From: Sanderia malayensis
Taxonomy: Eukaryota; Cnidaria; Scyphozoa; Semaeostomeae; Pelagiidae
Assembly: GCA_013076295.1 (NCBI GenBank)
Contig: RQOL01000618.1
Span: forward strand, 3,348,001 to 3,412,000
Length of the DNA stretch: 64,000 nucleotides
Reading direction: 5' to 3'
The position numbers and the translations under genes are program-made. How positions within the stretch are numbered: the first letter of the stretch is position 1; each line of letters starts with the position of its first letter. Of the stretch, positions 40,812 to 62,800 are shown in pieces. The notes under the pieces are model-generated. The model was not told the origin of the DNA. It saw only the letters and a list, made by a program, of their open reading frames with translations, and searched no databases.

Positions 40812-41625
40812 TAACCTATAATATTTCCACTTTTTGGCCTCCTTGGAGGCTCTGTATTGAGGCCAAATTTTAACGTAATTTATTTTGAAAGAATGTGCTT
40901 GCATGGAGAAAGCAACATACTTTATGTTTATAAATTATTGTTCATCATATGATATAATAGTTGCATCATCTTTTTTTGTGCACATTTCTACGTTAAACAT
41001 TTAGTTGCGTTTATTGTGGAACTGGATTGATGTTTCACACAAAACAAAGAGAAAACAAAATAGAGCATTCGCGCCTGCGCCACGGGGTTCAGCGAAGCTT
41101 GAAGCACTTATGACAATATTGTGAGATGTCGCATCAATGCAACAAAGCAGTCATTTCAGGTATTTCCGTCGCTTTCAAACGTAGCACATTATTTTATTAT
41201 GGTATTTAAATGTCTTGCAAGTCATATTCAGTCTTCATCGGTTTCATGCGGTACTTTCTGTGTCAGTAAAACACGCTTCGAGTTGTCAAGAAGTTGGCCT
41301 AGCCAAGCCGTGGACACACCTCCATTTTGGTTGCTGACAAAGCAGACCAAAGTTGCGTCTGAAAAATTATAAAACTCTGCTAAATTATTGGAATATTGGT
41401 GAAATTCAAGAGGTATTTGTTTGTCTACTGAATGTTTTTGTGATTAATTTAAATTCATGGTCAATGTTTATTCAATTCAATATTGCGTGTCTTGCCTGTC
41501 ATGGCATGTCTTTAGAATTGCAATTGCATTCACCTGTTAAGATCAAACAAACGATTCCTTGCACATTTGTTAACCGCTTGAAAATCCCCTTCACGTATTA
41601 AGTTTAGGCCTTTCACGAAGACAAA
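40812..41625. other. Spacer between GPCR and MNK kinase
   Basis: 3' flank of the GPCR and 5' flank of the kinase. No gene, repeat or clear poly(A) signal recognised. Confidence 0.5.
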
Positions 41626-50034
<8,409 letters not shown>

Positions 50035-52075
50035 CAAGTATGTAGCTCAATGCAACGGAATCTCGATATAACGAACTCCCCTCTCCCATATAACACACCC
50101 CAGGTAACCATCTAGATTCCTGAACTGCTTCATAGTATGCAATTCATCCTCACATAACGAACTTCTCTGTATATAGCAAACTAAACATCTGGTCCCTTGC
50201 TGAACTCCTTCATAGCATACAGCTCCCCCTCGTATAATGAGCTTCTCTATATATAGCAAACTAGACATCTAGTCCTTTGTTGAACTGTTTCACAGTATAC
50301 AATTCACTTTCATATGACAAACTTTGTTCGATGTTGCACACTAAACATCTAGTCTCTTTTTAAACTAATTTATACTATGAAATTCAACCGCATATAACGA
50401 ACATCTCTGTGTATAGCAAGCCAATCATCTGGTTCTTGTTGAGCTGGTTCATAGTGTACAATTCACGTTCATGTGACAAACTTTACTCTACGTGGCACAC
50501 TAAACATCTAGTCCCTTGTTAAACTGATTTATGGTATACAATTCACCCTCAAATAACGAACTTCACTGTATATATAGCAAACTAATCATCTGGTTCCTTG
50601 TTGAACTGGTTCATAGTATACAATTCACCCTCGGTTTAACAAGCTCTTCATAAATCAACGTTTTTTGGTTACTTCCACCACAAGGTTCGTTATATCGTGA
50701 TGCAATGTATTTATGCTACTCATTTTATCCTTTTCTTATATTCCGGTGCAGTTTGTGACAAAGTACCCTTAACATTTGAGCCGTGTTATTTGTGCCACAT
50801 CTCCACGAATAGGAAGCTTTTTGCTCAATGCAGGAGCCAAGAACGATTTTATTGAATTAAGATTTATTATTTCACTAAAATAAATTATTATTATTATATG
50901 TTGTTATTTTACTAGAATAATAATATTTTGGTAAAATAAAATCATATTTGGCTGTTATATTGGGAAAAAATACGTAACTCAGATTCCAAGCTACGTTCTA
51001 TGGCAAATACGCAGCTGTTGACTTTAGCTGAAATTTATTTATTTTGAAGTATTTGTTACATGTAAATATTGAAAATATATTTGAATTTTAAACTAGGTGC
51101 CTGGTCTGGTTTTAGCAATTCTATACTAGATTATTTTCTTGTATAAATTGCTTTGAGCGTGTAGATATAATTATCAATGGTGACTATTTGGCGAATTTAT
51201 AAGTAATAACAAGATAAATTATAAATGATTGTGTTTTGATGAATTCGTTTCGCATAGTTTGTTTTCATGAAGTTGCAGTATACGAAATATTAAAGAAAAA
51301 GAGTTTAGACAAACGTTGTATTACGAATGGGCGAAGAAAAGAAAAGGATGTGATTATATAATGGTATGTATGCTTTTTATACTCTTTATTCTTTTTCAAA
51401 CCTTTATTTGTTTCCATGATCTGTTAACAGTATATTATTAGTTTCTCGGTGATGTTGCAATGATGAATATGTATTTCGTATCTGAATTTTACTTCAGAAT
51501 ATGACGAGACATCTCGTCCTTATTCTGAGCAACCAAATAACCCATTGTGGAGTAGAAATTTCATTCTTTACTTAATAAAATTTATATATTTTTGCTTGCA
51601 GATGAAAATGAAAATAGCGTATAAATTGTCCTGCATACACTCCACTGCTGTCGCAATACTGGTGATCAATTTTCCCGCCCATTTGCTGACGACATAAGAG
51701 GTAAGCATCTTAGATCTTAGACCCCAGTCCCCGAGTGTAAGTATTGGAATCTTCTTGCCATATAAAGTCGTATAAATGAATGGGGCCTCTATGAAAAGGT
51801 GCTGTAGACCTCATTAATTGCATAATAAAGTCACTTCATCGAGACTATAGCTCAGGGCCACAGAGAAAAACAGACTCATTTATTTTTCTATTTACATCTT
51901 ACACCACAAGTTTATTGTTTCATTGATTGCATTCATATTCATACTGGTATATAAATATTATATTGGTATATAATATTAAGAAGAGAAAAAGACCTTATAC
52001 ACTATCACTCCTTTGTAGCAAATGATCTCCCACGAAAATGAAATACAGCAAATCTTAGACTATTTAGTTCACGAT
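50035..52075. other. Intergenic region between MNK and GCDH 3' ends
   Basis: Holds the family B array (50045-50715), then AT-rich sequence. TTTATT at 51911-51916 is a likely GCDH poly(A) signal on the minus strand. An exon-like stretch at 51601-51702 is noted in the findings. Confidence 0.5.
50045..50715. repeat. 80-bp tandem repeat (family B), ~7 copies, flanked by inverted repeats
   Basis: Units of 80 bp containing TAACGAACTTCTCTGTATAT, ACTAAACATCTGGTCCCTTG and ATAGTATACAATTCACC. The array starts with CTCGATATAACGAAC and ends with GTTCGTTATATCGTG, which are mutual complements. It therefore looks like a miniature DNA transposon whose interior was amplified. The same unit occurs at 21800-22065. 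Confidence 0.9.
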
Positions 52076-55000
52076 TTATTGAAATGTTTGCAATCCTGTA
52101 ATTGCCCTGCCCAAAATCAACGCATGAATGTCGTGTGTTCCTGTGAAAATAAAAACAATATCTTAATGCACATACATTGGAGTTTCTTACATTGTAAAGA
52201 TGCGACATGTTCCCGTGTTCAGATATTTTGTGTTTATTTTAAGGGACTCGACAATGGTGGACATTTTATACGAGAAGTTGGAATTGGAATGTAGGGTCAG
52301 CTACTATGCTTGGGGAAATCCAAATAGACGGACCTTCATAAGTATTGACGGCTTCCAGGTTCAGCATATGACGGATGACATGATACTCATCTGCAACACC
52401 ATTGCCTAAAATCACAGAAGCAAGAAACAAAGGACATTAAAAACATAAGTATCAATAGAATAAAAAGACGAGACACTTGATAAATAAGCTTTATCAAGGT
52501 AATAAGGTTTATCCTCAGTTACAATATTAACAGACACCTTATTAACGAACACCTCGCTATCAGAACTATTGAAATAAACCTCTATGCAGCGAATATCTCT
52601 GGACATCTGGTCTCAGAGGTGTCAATTATACGGAGGTTCCACTGCAGTATTGTCTGGGACATTACCTCCAAGCATATCACGAGCTACTCTTGCTATGTCC
52701 AGTGCTTTTCCGCAATTATTTCGTTTTATTATAGACACCATTTCGGGACTGAGTCTATAGAGAGAGAAATTATGTCAAAGTAGCTATGAAGCTCGAGGTT
52801 TTAATTAGCTTTTTAAATAAAGAATAACGTTGAAAGTGTATGGAATAGCGTGCTTTTTAAATAAAGAATAACTTATTATTCTTCATTTAAAAAGCTAATT
52901 GTTAATTATTAATATTATTAATACTCACTGTCCTTCTTCTTTCAGTCTTCCAACTTGAAGACACGAGTGAAGACCAATGTTTATCTGTTCAACAAACAAG
53001 GTTGGGATTATTTCAATTTCAATTATGATCCACGCGACCATAGATAACAGCTATTATCATTTTCATGCAAAAGGATCTCTATTCAAGACATATGGATGTA
53101 TGGTTAGGGTTAGTATGTCTACTCACATCTGTCAACATGTCTGCCATTTTCTTCTGCATCAGTTGAGTTTGAGCAAGTGGTTTACCAAATTGGGTCCTGG
53201 ATGATAAACGTCATAAGATAAACGTCACTGTTTCAAGCCATGGAAAGATTGCAATACAAAAGAATCAATGCTTCCTTATTTTGGTTCAAATCTAGAATTG
53301 CGAAGAAAGATGCCAGAACTTGGAAGATGTATTCACAATTTGGTATGTTCGTAGCCAATAGAAAAACGTGTTTTTTAAACTTGTTAAACGTTTTGTAATG
53401 ACTGTGGTACAGTCGAACCTCGTTATCTTGAACCTGGTTATTTCGAACCTGGTTATCTTGAACCTGGTTATTTCGAACAACTCGCTATCTCTAACAGATT
53501 TCCATTTCCCCTTGTTCTCCTATTTGGATCGGGTATTTCGAACTCTCGCTAGGTCGAGCAAGTCAGTTTGAGATAGCAGTACAGTGGGACTCAACTGTAT
53601 GGTGCTATTCTATTACCTGTCCAATACATATTGCCTTGCTGTTTCAAAGCAGAACTCCGCAGCTCCAAGCACTCCCCACGCAATGCCATAACGTGCACTT
53701 GTTAAGCAACCAAATGGGCCCTAATATGCAATTAAAGCATCCTTATTAAAAGATATATCTAGCATTGCATCTTATAATACAGTTCTGCAGCTCTTTGTGG
53801 GTCCAGATTTGTTGAATATAGCCAATGCTGGGTTCTTATTCTCCCAGTTATATTACATGAAAATAACAATGTATTCTTACCTTCAATCCTTCAACATTTG
53901 GAAGAAGATTTTCTTCGGGGACTTCAACATCTTCCATGACAATCGATCCAGTTTGAGAAGCACGGAGGGAGAACTTTCCTTCAATTTTGGGGGCTGATAA
54001 CCCCGGCATTCCCTACAATAAGAAAAGGGACAATGCAGTTCCAAAAACTCCATATCTGGTTAGCTATCTTGATAACATATAAAGCATAGTCTTAAAGGCG
54101 ATTTCAAATTTTGCATTTTCCTAAACAGGAGATTACCTTTTCCAGAATAAATCCTCTAATCTGATGATCATCACACTTGGCCCAAACAACAAAGACATCT
54201 GCAATTGGAGAGTTTGTGATCCTGCAAAACAAATATCAGGTAAGAACACCACACAATAATTGATAAATAATACAGTCAAATCTCGCTATCTCAAATTCGG
54301 TTATCTCGAAAAACTCGCTATCTTGAACAGATTCCCATTTCTTCTCTATTTCTTCTCTTGGGTGAATTTACTTCAGACAACTCGAACTTCCGCTATGTCA
54401 AACAAATTTTCATTTCCCCTATGAGTTTGAGATAGCGAGAGTCGAATGTAGGACATCAGTCTTGTACAGTATAATGTGGGCTTTCCACAAGTGACTATTC
54501 TCAGGTCTTTACTTACCATTGCTTAGCTCCATTCAAAATAAAACTATTCCCCTTTGGGTTGTGAACTGCTTTTGTTTCCAAGCTACCTGGATCACTTCCA
54601 TGGTTTGGCTCAGTTAAACCAAAACACCCAACCAATTCACCAGTGGCTATAACAACAAGAATGCACTTATCGTAAGACATATAGTTGACACCTGTTATGT
54701 TGACTGTCAACTATCTTGAACATTCGCTATCTTGAATGATTTCCCGGTTCCCCTCATGCATCCATCATTTCAAACATTTGCTATCTTGGGAAAATTTTAA
54801 TTTCCCTTAAGAGTTTGAGATAGCGGATGTCAACTATAGATAGGTTAGGTTGTAGCAGTCCATTACAAGTGTTTATATATGGTCTTGACAAACTGATATG
54901 TGGTCTTATATTAACAGAGTGTGTTATCATGAAATCATTTCTCATCCTTTGCTTACCAAGCTTTGGGAGATACTTGAGTCTTTGTGCTTCTGTGCCATAG

Positions 55001-56563
55001 GTATAAATTGGATACATGACAAGTGAAGACTGCACACTCATTGCTGATCGATAAGAGCTGTCAACCCTGGCATAATCACAAGAATATCACCCTTAATGTT
55101 TCCTGAGTATCCTCAGTACCCTAATCCTACTATTACACAGCATTTCAAGTAGGCAACCCTGCTCTATCGTGGAAACACTCCATGATAACCCTGGTTAATC
55201 TCTATCTTAACTTTCATTGTACCATACCTTTCCACTTCACGAGCGATCAAGCCATATGTGACGTCTGACACACCGGAGCATCCATATCCTTCATAAAATC
55301 AAATCAAATTGATAAAATGATTGACAAGATATCTGATGGTATAATTATGTTTGTTAGATATTGTCTATGATTGCCAACCTTGCAGTGTGCATCCCAGAAC
55401 ACCAAGCTTGCCAAATTCGTTCATGATTTCACGATCAAAGACTACGAAAAAAATAAACAGATATGGTATGTTGGAGATAACTACAGTCAACTCTTTCTAA
55501 AGCAGACACCTATGGAAGTTTGCGAAAGTGTCCATCTTAATGACATGTCTGCCTTATAAAGTACGAACACATAGCACATTTACTATATGGTTTGGCAGGG
55601 ACTTGCAATAAGTGTCCGTCTAAACAAGGTGTTCATCTTTTAGAGATGAACAAGACATTCACACTCTGAGAGAGATGACTGTAATTAAACTTCTTCGCAT
55701 GTTTTCTGACTGTTTTCAATGAGGTTTTCCACCCATTACAAAAATGTCAGAATGTAGTTTAATAATCTTACTTTCGTGTCTGTTTGCCATGATTATTCCT
55801 GGCATCAGCTTTTCTGTGCAGTACTGCCGAACCTGATCCCTGAAAAATTAGATAACAATGTCTGTAAGAAAGCCATTGCTTGAAATGCAAGGAAAGAAGG
55901 GTAGAAGGCTTTACTTGTTTTAGATTTTAGAAGATCCTCCAGGTTACCTTATCATAATTTCTTCTTCTGTCAGTCGACATTCCAAATTCAAGGCATCTTG
56001 ATAATCAAACTTCACTAACAAGAATAGACACATACAATTATCAAGACATCATAGTATCATTTACTAAAGATAATAACTGTTTTGCATATAAATAATACAA
56101 GGGTGTTTCCATTATTGTTTGAACCTCCTCTAGGTAGGAGGAACACTGAATTAATCCTTACCGAACTTAGGAAGTCTGCTTTTTCCTTCAGGATCTCCGA
56201 CTAAATATTGTTAAGGATGTTGACTGTATAAGTGAAGCAAAAGTGCAGCCTGCTTACTGCTTGCTTGGTGCTCCATTACAACGACAAAAGGATGAATTGA
56301 CGCTGAAACTATTTATACATCATGACATCATGCATGAAGCAATTGTTGCGTTTTAAAATTGTTTCTAACTGCTAGAGTATAATGTAATATGAAACAAAAT
56401 ATTTCACGAAACCTGTTTTTGAAATAATCTGGAGTATTTACTGAATATAGCATGAGAGGATACATTTATTGAAGGCAGCAGAAGAAGCTGTGCTACCACG
56501 TCTCAATACCGAGTCACCAAGTCGATAAAATTCTGGCTTTGCAAATCGAAGCAACGACTTCAT
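52076..56563 (-). CDS. GCDH: Glutaryl-CoA dehydrogenase, mitochondrial
   Basis: FAD enzyme of lysine/tryptophan catabolism, converting glutaryl-CoA to crotonyl-CoA and CO2. Sixteen exons in transcript order: 56563-56464, 56200-56162, 56014-55948, 55839-55772, 55441-55379, 55288-55228, 55066-54957, 54646-54517, 54221-54137, 54012-53881, 53720-53617, 53196-53127, 52984-52929, 52754-52666, 52405-52334, 52140-52076. They sum to 1311 nt, 436 aa (human 438). The N-terminus is a mitochondrial presequence (Arg/Ser-rich, [16 protein letters not shown]). Family landmarks: [25 protein letters not shown] (FAD/substrate loop), [40 protein letters not shown], and the catalytic Glu in AVNTYEGTHD (Glu415). 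Exons 5 and 15 have unusual donors (GTTGGC, GTCCGT). The stop codon lies inside an AATAAA; a better-placed signal is at 51911-51916. Confidence 0.97.
53408..53599. mobile_element. Miniature inverted-repeat element, pogo-like ends, GCDH intron
   Basis: Begins TACAGTCGAACCTCGTTATC and ends CAGTGGGACTCAACTGTA. The interior repeats CTTGAACCTGGTTATTTCGAA. End structure and the 'TTAT..CGAAC' phrase resemble pogo/Tigger-type miniature elements. Confidence 0.7.
54271..54450. mobile_element. Miniature inverted-repeat element, pogo-like ends, GCDH intron
   Basis: TACAGTCAAATCTCGCTATC at the left and GAGATAGCGAGAGTCGAATGTA at the right form terminal inverted repeats. Related in style and partly in sequence to 53408-53599 and 54680-54839. 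Confidence 0.75.
54680..54839. mobile_element. Miniature inverted-repeat element, pogo-like ends, GCDH intron
   Basis: CATATAGTTGACACC at the left and GGATGTCAACTATAG at the right are complements. The interior has CTATCTTGAACATTCGCTATC and GAGTTTGAGATAGCGG, shared with the element at 54271-54450. Confidence 0.7.
55482..55683. mobile_element. ~200-bp miniature inverted-repeat element, GCDH intron
   Basis: Left end TACAGTCAACTCTTTCTAAA, right end GAGAGAGATGACTGTA. The TACAGTCAACTCT end is the same as family A, but the interior differs, so it may share a transposase with family A. Confidence 0.7.
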
Positions 56564-56863
56564 TTTAAATGAAATTAATTCCTTTATATAGTTTAAATAT
56601 TTCCGTTATAGGCTGGTAAATCCTCTAACGTTTCCTGAATTTATTTGTATTTTTGCAATTTAAAAATAAAACCTGCAATGTGGATGAGCCAAGCAACGCA
56701 ACTGAGCCAGGCCAGTACCAGTAGTGAAAGATTACATAACATCAATGAACCAAGGAAGAGCTCGCTCCTCCGCATTTATCATGATTTTTACATGAAGTAA
56801 TTCTGGAAGTGAGCGAGCATGATCATGGCGAAATTTCTGGCCTAGGATTTTAAAGTTACAAAC
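56564..56863. promoter_or_regulatory. Bidirectional promoter region, GCDH (-) / CHERP (+)
   Basis: Only 300 bp separate the two start codons, which point away from each other. No TATA box or strong motif is clear. An ATG at 56825 (ATGGCG) opens a 6-codon frame (MAKFLA) ending at TAG, a possible minimal uORF in the CHERP leader. Confidence 0.55.
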
Positions 56864-59800
56864 ATGATTATTCCTGAAGGTAAGCTTTTACAAAATGGTT
56901 TAGTAAGTATGGAAAGAGGTAAATGTTTGCAATCAATTTATTGAAAGCAATTTTTTTAATTTCTATTTTAATCAGACCAAGAGCAAAGAAACATAATTGA
57001 CAAGTTGGCCAATTTTGTGGCAAGAAATGGTGTGAAATTCGAACAACTGACGAAAGAAAAACAAAGGGATAATCCGAAATTCCAATTCCTTTATGGAGGT
57101 GAACATCATGCTTATTACAAATGGAAAGTTCACATTGAAGGTGAGTCATATAACTGTTTTATAGTGCTGTTACTTTTAAATAAGACAGTACAGTAGGTAT
57201 ACTACAAACAATGGAACATTGGAGAGAACAATGGAACAATAGAAAAGAACAATGCAACAGTGAGAGAGAATGCGATAGATCAAAGATTTTTGTACATCAA
57301 GAATGTCATTTATAGTGATTGTACTTTGTTGCAAGTTGTATGCGAACAGTGAATTTGTCATTGCATTTCAGAGCAGCAAATCCAAATGCAAGATGCTCAA
57401 CAGCAGCAACCACAACCGCAACAAAATCAACAGACAGTAAATGTACCTCAGATGCCAACCAAACCGGCTTGGCAGCCAGTTAATCAGGTATGATTGATGC
57501 CTAATGCCCCTTGGATGTCGTGAAATTTGAAAGCTTACCTTTAGTTGAAATTTTCATATATACTTTAGACCACCTGTTCCAAGATAAATTTCTTTAAATG
57601 TGCTCCATTGCTAATAGCCAATATAGGCTCTATGTAAAAGTATAGGTTCTTATATGTGAGTTGTTACTGTGTTTATTTCGTTCACAGATTCAACAGCAAC
57701 AGCAACAAAGTGAATCGATGCAACCAAGAGCTCATATCCAAGCCAAACCTCAACCACCAAGCGATCTTAATTTATCCGAATTTGATGGATTTCTGGTGAA
57801 AATCATGGAGTCATGCACAAAAGATAATATTCAGGTAGTTTGAGGTAGTTTTTATGTCACTAGCCTGTTTCCATTTAACGTAATGAATAGTAACACAACG
57901 TTTTGTGCTTATGGTGGTGATAATGATAGTTATATTCTCTCCCCATCTCTCCATGTCCCTGTATATATAATTTTGCTTTAATTTTGTTTGATGACAATGA
58001 TATTAATGTTTTTCAGAATGGAAAATCCTGGATTATCAACAATGCCAAATCACCACATCATTGTAAACACATAGCAGATCATTTACTAACAAAGTAAAAA
58101 ACTATAATAGTTTTTTCAATTTGAATCTACACCCCTAAAAGTGATTTGACAGTGAATTTACGGTCAATCTCAATAGCAGGTGGAGATGCCAGAAGGCACA
58201 TGTAATTTTCTTCAAATATTTCACAGAGCGTCATCTGGGCAGCTAAAGTTTTCCAATCTATTGCACATAATTTATTTGGTGAATGATGTTGGACACCATT
58301 GTTCGAGAAAGAGCCTTCACGATTTGCAGAAAGCCATCGGAGATGTTGCAGGGCCTCTGATTGGACTGGCACAGCACAATGAAAGTGCAGAAAATAAAGA
58401 AAAAGTCACAAAGGTGTTGAAAATCTGGGAGGCGAATAAAATCTTTGCAGATGAAATCATGGAGGTGTGAAAAGGCTTGTGTGATTTCTTTTCGATTTCT
58501 GCAAGATGTCATGCACACTTGGAAGTCTTGCAAATTATGTTGCACACTCAGTGCTCTAGGTGTAGGTACCATAGTATTTGTATACTTATTTGATCCTTTG
58601 TTTTTTCAGATACTTAAAGACCCCGAAAAAGCTTATCAACAATACGAAGCAAAGTTACAAGAGGAGAAGCAACAACAGGAACAATTAATTCAGGAGCAGA
58701 AAATTGGTAAGGCAAATGAATAATTCGTAGTATTTTTGATGTTGTAAACCATTGTAGGTAATGGCAGAGCTTAATGTTCATTAATTGTTTGCATTGAATT
58801 CACAGCACAGCATAATTTCAGTCAACCTCCGGAGTTACAACAACAACAGCAACAAAATCAGGTGGGACAATTTCTCAAAGTCATAAACAGTGTCATCATC
58901 ATCATTATTGCCATTATTATTATTATTATTGTTATTGTTTGGTTGGTCAGGACACAGATTTGTTCCATAGCTTGACTGAGGCACTACTAACCTAACCTAT
59001 TTTGTTTACTCCAGTTTCAACAATGGCTCCAATTCCAGCAGCCTTTCGGCCAGTTTGGGCAAGCTCCTTCGCAGTTTCAGCCTGGCAATTTTCCGTTGCA
59101 GCCGGATCACGCGCAAGATCGAGAAGGTCTTTACTTTTTAAATTCAAATAACAGACCCCCGTGAATTTTTACAGTTCCATGTTGTTTTATGGGATGTCAG
59201 TTAAAGTGTCACGGAGGGTGAACTGTTGTTTTTTTCGATAGTCATGCAGCGGAATGTCGAACATATTTCAGATGTGCGCCCGATGGAAATGCAACCGCGA
59301 GGAGGCAGCCAAGAAATGAGCGGAGATCAGCAAAATGACACAAGACAACAAAAGTTTGTTTCAACAGGCCAATCAGAGGTGAACATTCATTAGTTTTATC
59401 TTCTTTCCGGACATTGAAGATTTTTCAAAGGGTTAATGCGATTTGAAATTATTCTAAGTGATAGTTGTGTCCGTGTGATTAGTTTCGTATTGTGAGGCGG
59501 TGGATCACACGCGCTGTATGTAACTTCTTATTTTTTCTAGAATTTTCAGCCTCAGATGCCTCCAAGTTCAATGCCACAATTTCACCGCGCTGCTGCTCCA
59601 TTCCCTCCAGTTCGTGGGCCTTGGGTAAGTCCTTAACGATGTTCTCTCGGCTATATTCTTTCACAAACTGCCCGAAAATATCGTTGGGTAAAGTAATAAC
59701 CCAACGAACTTGCGAATGACAGATAACATGCAAAGATAGAAGGACAGTAATGTCTTTTTGATATAGGAACATTGAACAAAGTAAACACTAGAATATCAAC

Positions 59801-62800
59801 TCTATCCTTGGTCGCGTAGCCTGTTTTTGCCAACTTTACGCGTTCGAAGTTTCGAAATTCGATGCTTGACACGAAGCATTTGCATTTCTTACACGTATAC
59901 CGGGACAGTTTGTTATACGAGGGTTAACATCTTGCCAGGGGGGCTCTTTTACGTTGATATTGTATATTATTTTTACGAGAAGCATCTTTTCACCCCAGCA
60001 GGCGCCTCCAGCCGATTTCAACCAACCCCCTCCGCCATTTCAAGATTCGAGATTCCCTCCTCCACCCGGGCCTCCCCCCGGCTTCCAGCAATTCGACTAC
60101 GGACATCAAAGGAGACCGCCGTTTCCAGACGGGGGTAATCGCTCAGCTCCACAAACATTCGATTATGACCACGGTCGAGCTGCACCCGAGAGTCGACCAC
60201 CTGGGCCTGTGCCCCCGCCCCCAGAAACACGCGATCCTACGATTCCACTTGCAACCTATTACGACCTACCAGCTGGCCTTATGGTTCCTCTGGTCGAGGT
60301 AAACTCTCTTGTTTCTTAAATTTTTGCTTGTTAGCTTCATTCTTTCTCCCCTAATCGATTTGATATTGCAAGGTGCTCTTACAAGATGCAATGTACTGTA
60401 GTCGCACGGAGGATCTTTCAATTCAGTTGCATTCATGGAAAAGCCAGGTACCTTGTGTGACATCTTTACTACTTTGTACATGGTTGTATCTGTTATTGTT
60501 TCAGCTATGGGACTGTGAGTACAAACAGCTGGACCCCAAAGATCTGAGGTTGCCTCTTCCACAGCCTCCTAGTGAAAGATTACTGGCTGCAGTCGAGGCT
60601 TATTACAGCCATCCTTCTCACGAAAGACCACGTGATAGGTTGGTTGGATTCTATTGGCTAGCTTGTGGACGAGATTGTATTATCTTGAATTCTATTGTCC
60701 ATCTATCTATCTACAGTTACTATACATTGATCTTAACACAAAGGTATTACGCACAGAGTGGATTGCCACGATAGCTAATCTTTGTATGAAACTGACCAAT
60801 TGGGATCGCTGATTAATGTTGGCTAATCTAATTGTTATTTCAGTACTGGTTGGGAGAAGAATGCCTTGTTCGAGTTTTTCAAAGCCAAGCTTAAGTACAT
60901 GAAGGAGAAACCGAGAAATATCGAAGCGGTGGAGCGAAGTCCGAGTCCAGTCCAAGTGATCACTGTCGACACATCGCGGGACATACCGATTAAAAGTGCC
61001 GAACCAAAGTACGTGGCATCATCTTGTTTTCTTTCAACCCTAAAACATTGATGTGTTGACTCGTATTGTTGCGAGCTAAACGTGTAATTTAGTTGGGTTT
61101 CTGTTAAACTGCTTTCGGATGTAAACTTGAGCTAAGCGTTTATTTTATTTGCTTGTAGAAGGAGGTCAAGATCAAGATCACCACGAACCCGTCGACCCAG
61201 ATCTAGATCCAGATCGCCGAGACGAAGGTAATCGGGTTTAATCCGCCTTTGCAGCAGGATATATTGCCCTTTCCATCTTTAGCATCCTATTCGTGGGTAA
61301 TGCTGGTTAGTTGCTAGCGTATGGATACATCTTTGTGGAAATTGAAAGATGATGCTGTCTACTAATCTGCGGAATCCTTTTTCAGATCGCGATCTCGGAG
61401 CAGAGGAAAATCGAGATCGAGAAGTAGATCGCCTTCCCGAGGACGACCTCGTCGATCAAGGTAAAAAAGGATTCAATATTCATATTCAAATCATTAAGTT
61501 TGTTATCAGAACCTATTATCCCGATTCAGTATGTTTTGTGTAGTTTAACATAGATCAAAGGCATTCTTCTCCTAACCAGTACAGACATAGATCTAAGTTA
61601 TTCTTCCAACCAGTACAGATATAGATCAAGGCATTCTTCCAACCAGTACAGACATAGATCCAAGGCATTCTTCTCCTAACCAGTACAGACATATATCAAA
61701 AGCATTCTTCTCTCAACCAGTACAGACAAAGATCACAGTAAAATCAAAGTATCTTAGCTGATGAACGTTCAAAACCAGAAGTCATAAATATCTTTACGTA
61801 TCGGTTTCATTGTTTTGCTTTTATATTTGCAGATCGAAATCGAGGTCGCCGCGCTCTCCGTCTCCTGTTCGATTCCGAGGCAAAAGTCCAAGGAGAAGTC
61901 CCACGCCTCCTTCTGGATTCGTGTAAGTTGCTGTTGTTATTATTAGTTTTCTTTATTCCAATCAATACTGCAGTTAACATATCCGCATATTCGCGACTTG
62001 GTCTTTCTCTGCGTCAAATGTCCTTGTAATAAATATTAGTTTGATCTTATTTTGCAGTATGTTTGAGTCGAAAACAACGGAGTCTAAGATCGAAGAAACC
62101 AATGTTGGACATCAACTTCTCAAAAAGATGGGTAAGTTCAAGGCTTTCGGATGATTCAAATGCGGCATTGGCGTGCTATTTGTGTTTGATTCAGCGCACT
62201 GATTCTTGTATTCTGTATCTATGTATAAAATTGCATGACGTAATTACTGGATGTCTTCCTCTTCAGGTTGGTCTGGTAAAGGTCTTGGCAGAGCTGGCCA
62301 GGGAATAGAGGAACCCATAAAGGGAGGAGATGTTAGAGAAAAGGGTGATATGTTCAAGGTATGGTTTAAAGCGTTTTTATTGCTAATTATATTCTATTAT
62401 TTTATGATGAGTTGAGATAAAGCACTGATGTATTGTTCTCAATCAAGAGGGCTAACTGCATACGATTCTTACAATGTCAGCTACCCATGTATATAGATTG
62501 TATGTTCAATAGTCTTACAAGCTATTTATGTATATGGATTACATGTGTGTTTCTATGCACATACATCATAGTATATATATATATACGTAAGTGTTTAGGA
62601 AGGGGATGGCATTTGGTTAACTGGATTATCTGTGATCTAGGGCGTTGGAGTGGATCTGCATGATCCATTTGAAACCTATCGAAGAAACAAAAGCTACACT
62701 TATAACAAACGTAAGTTTATAATCCTCTTTTAGAATTAAATTGTATTTTATTATAACTATGCAGTCAACTCTAATTCGAACAGCCTGGGGAAGCGTGAAA

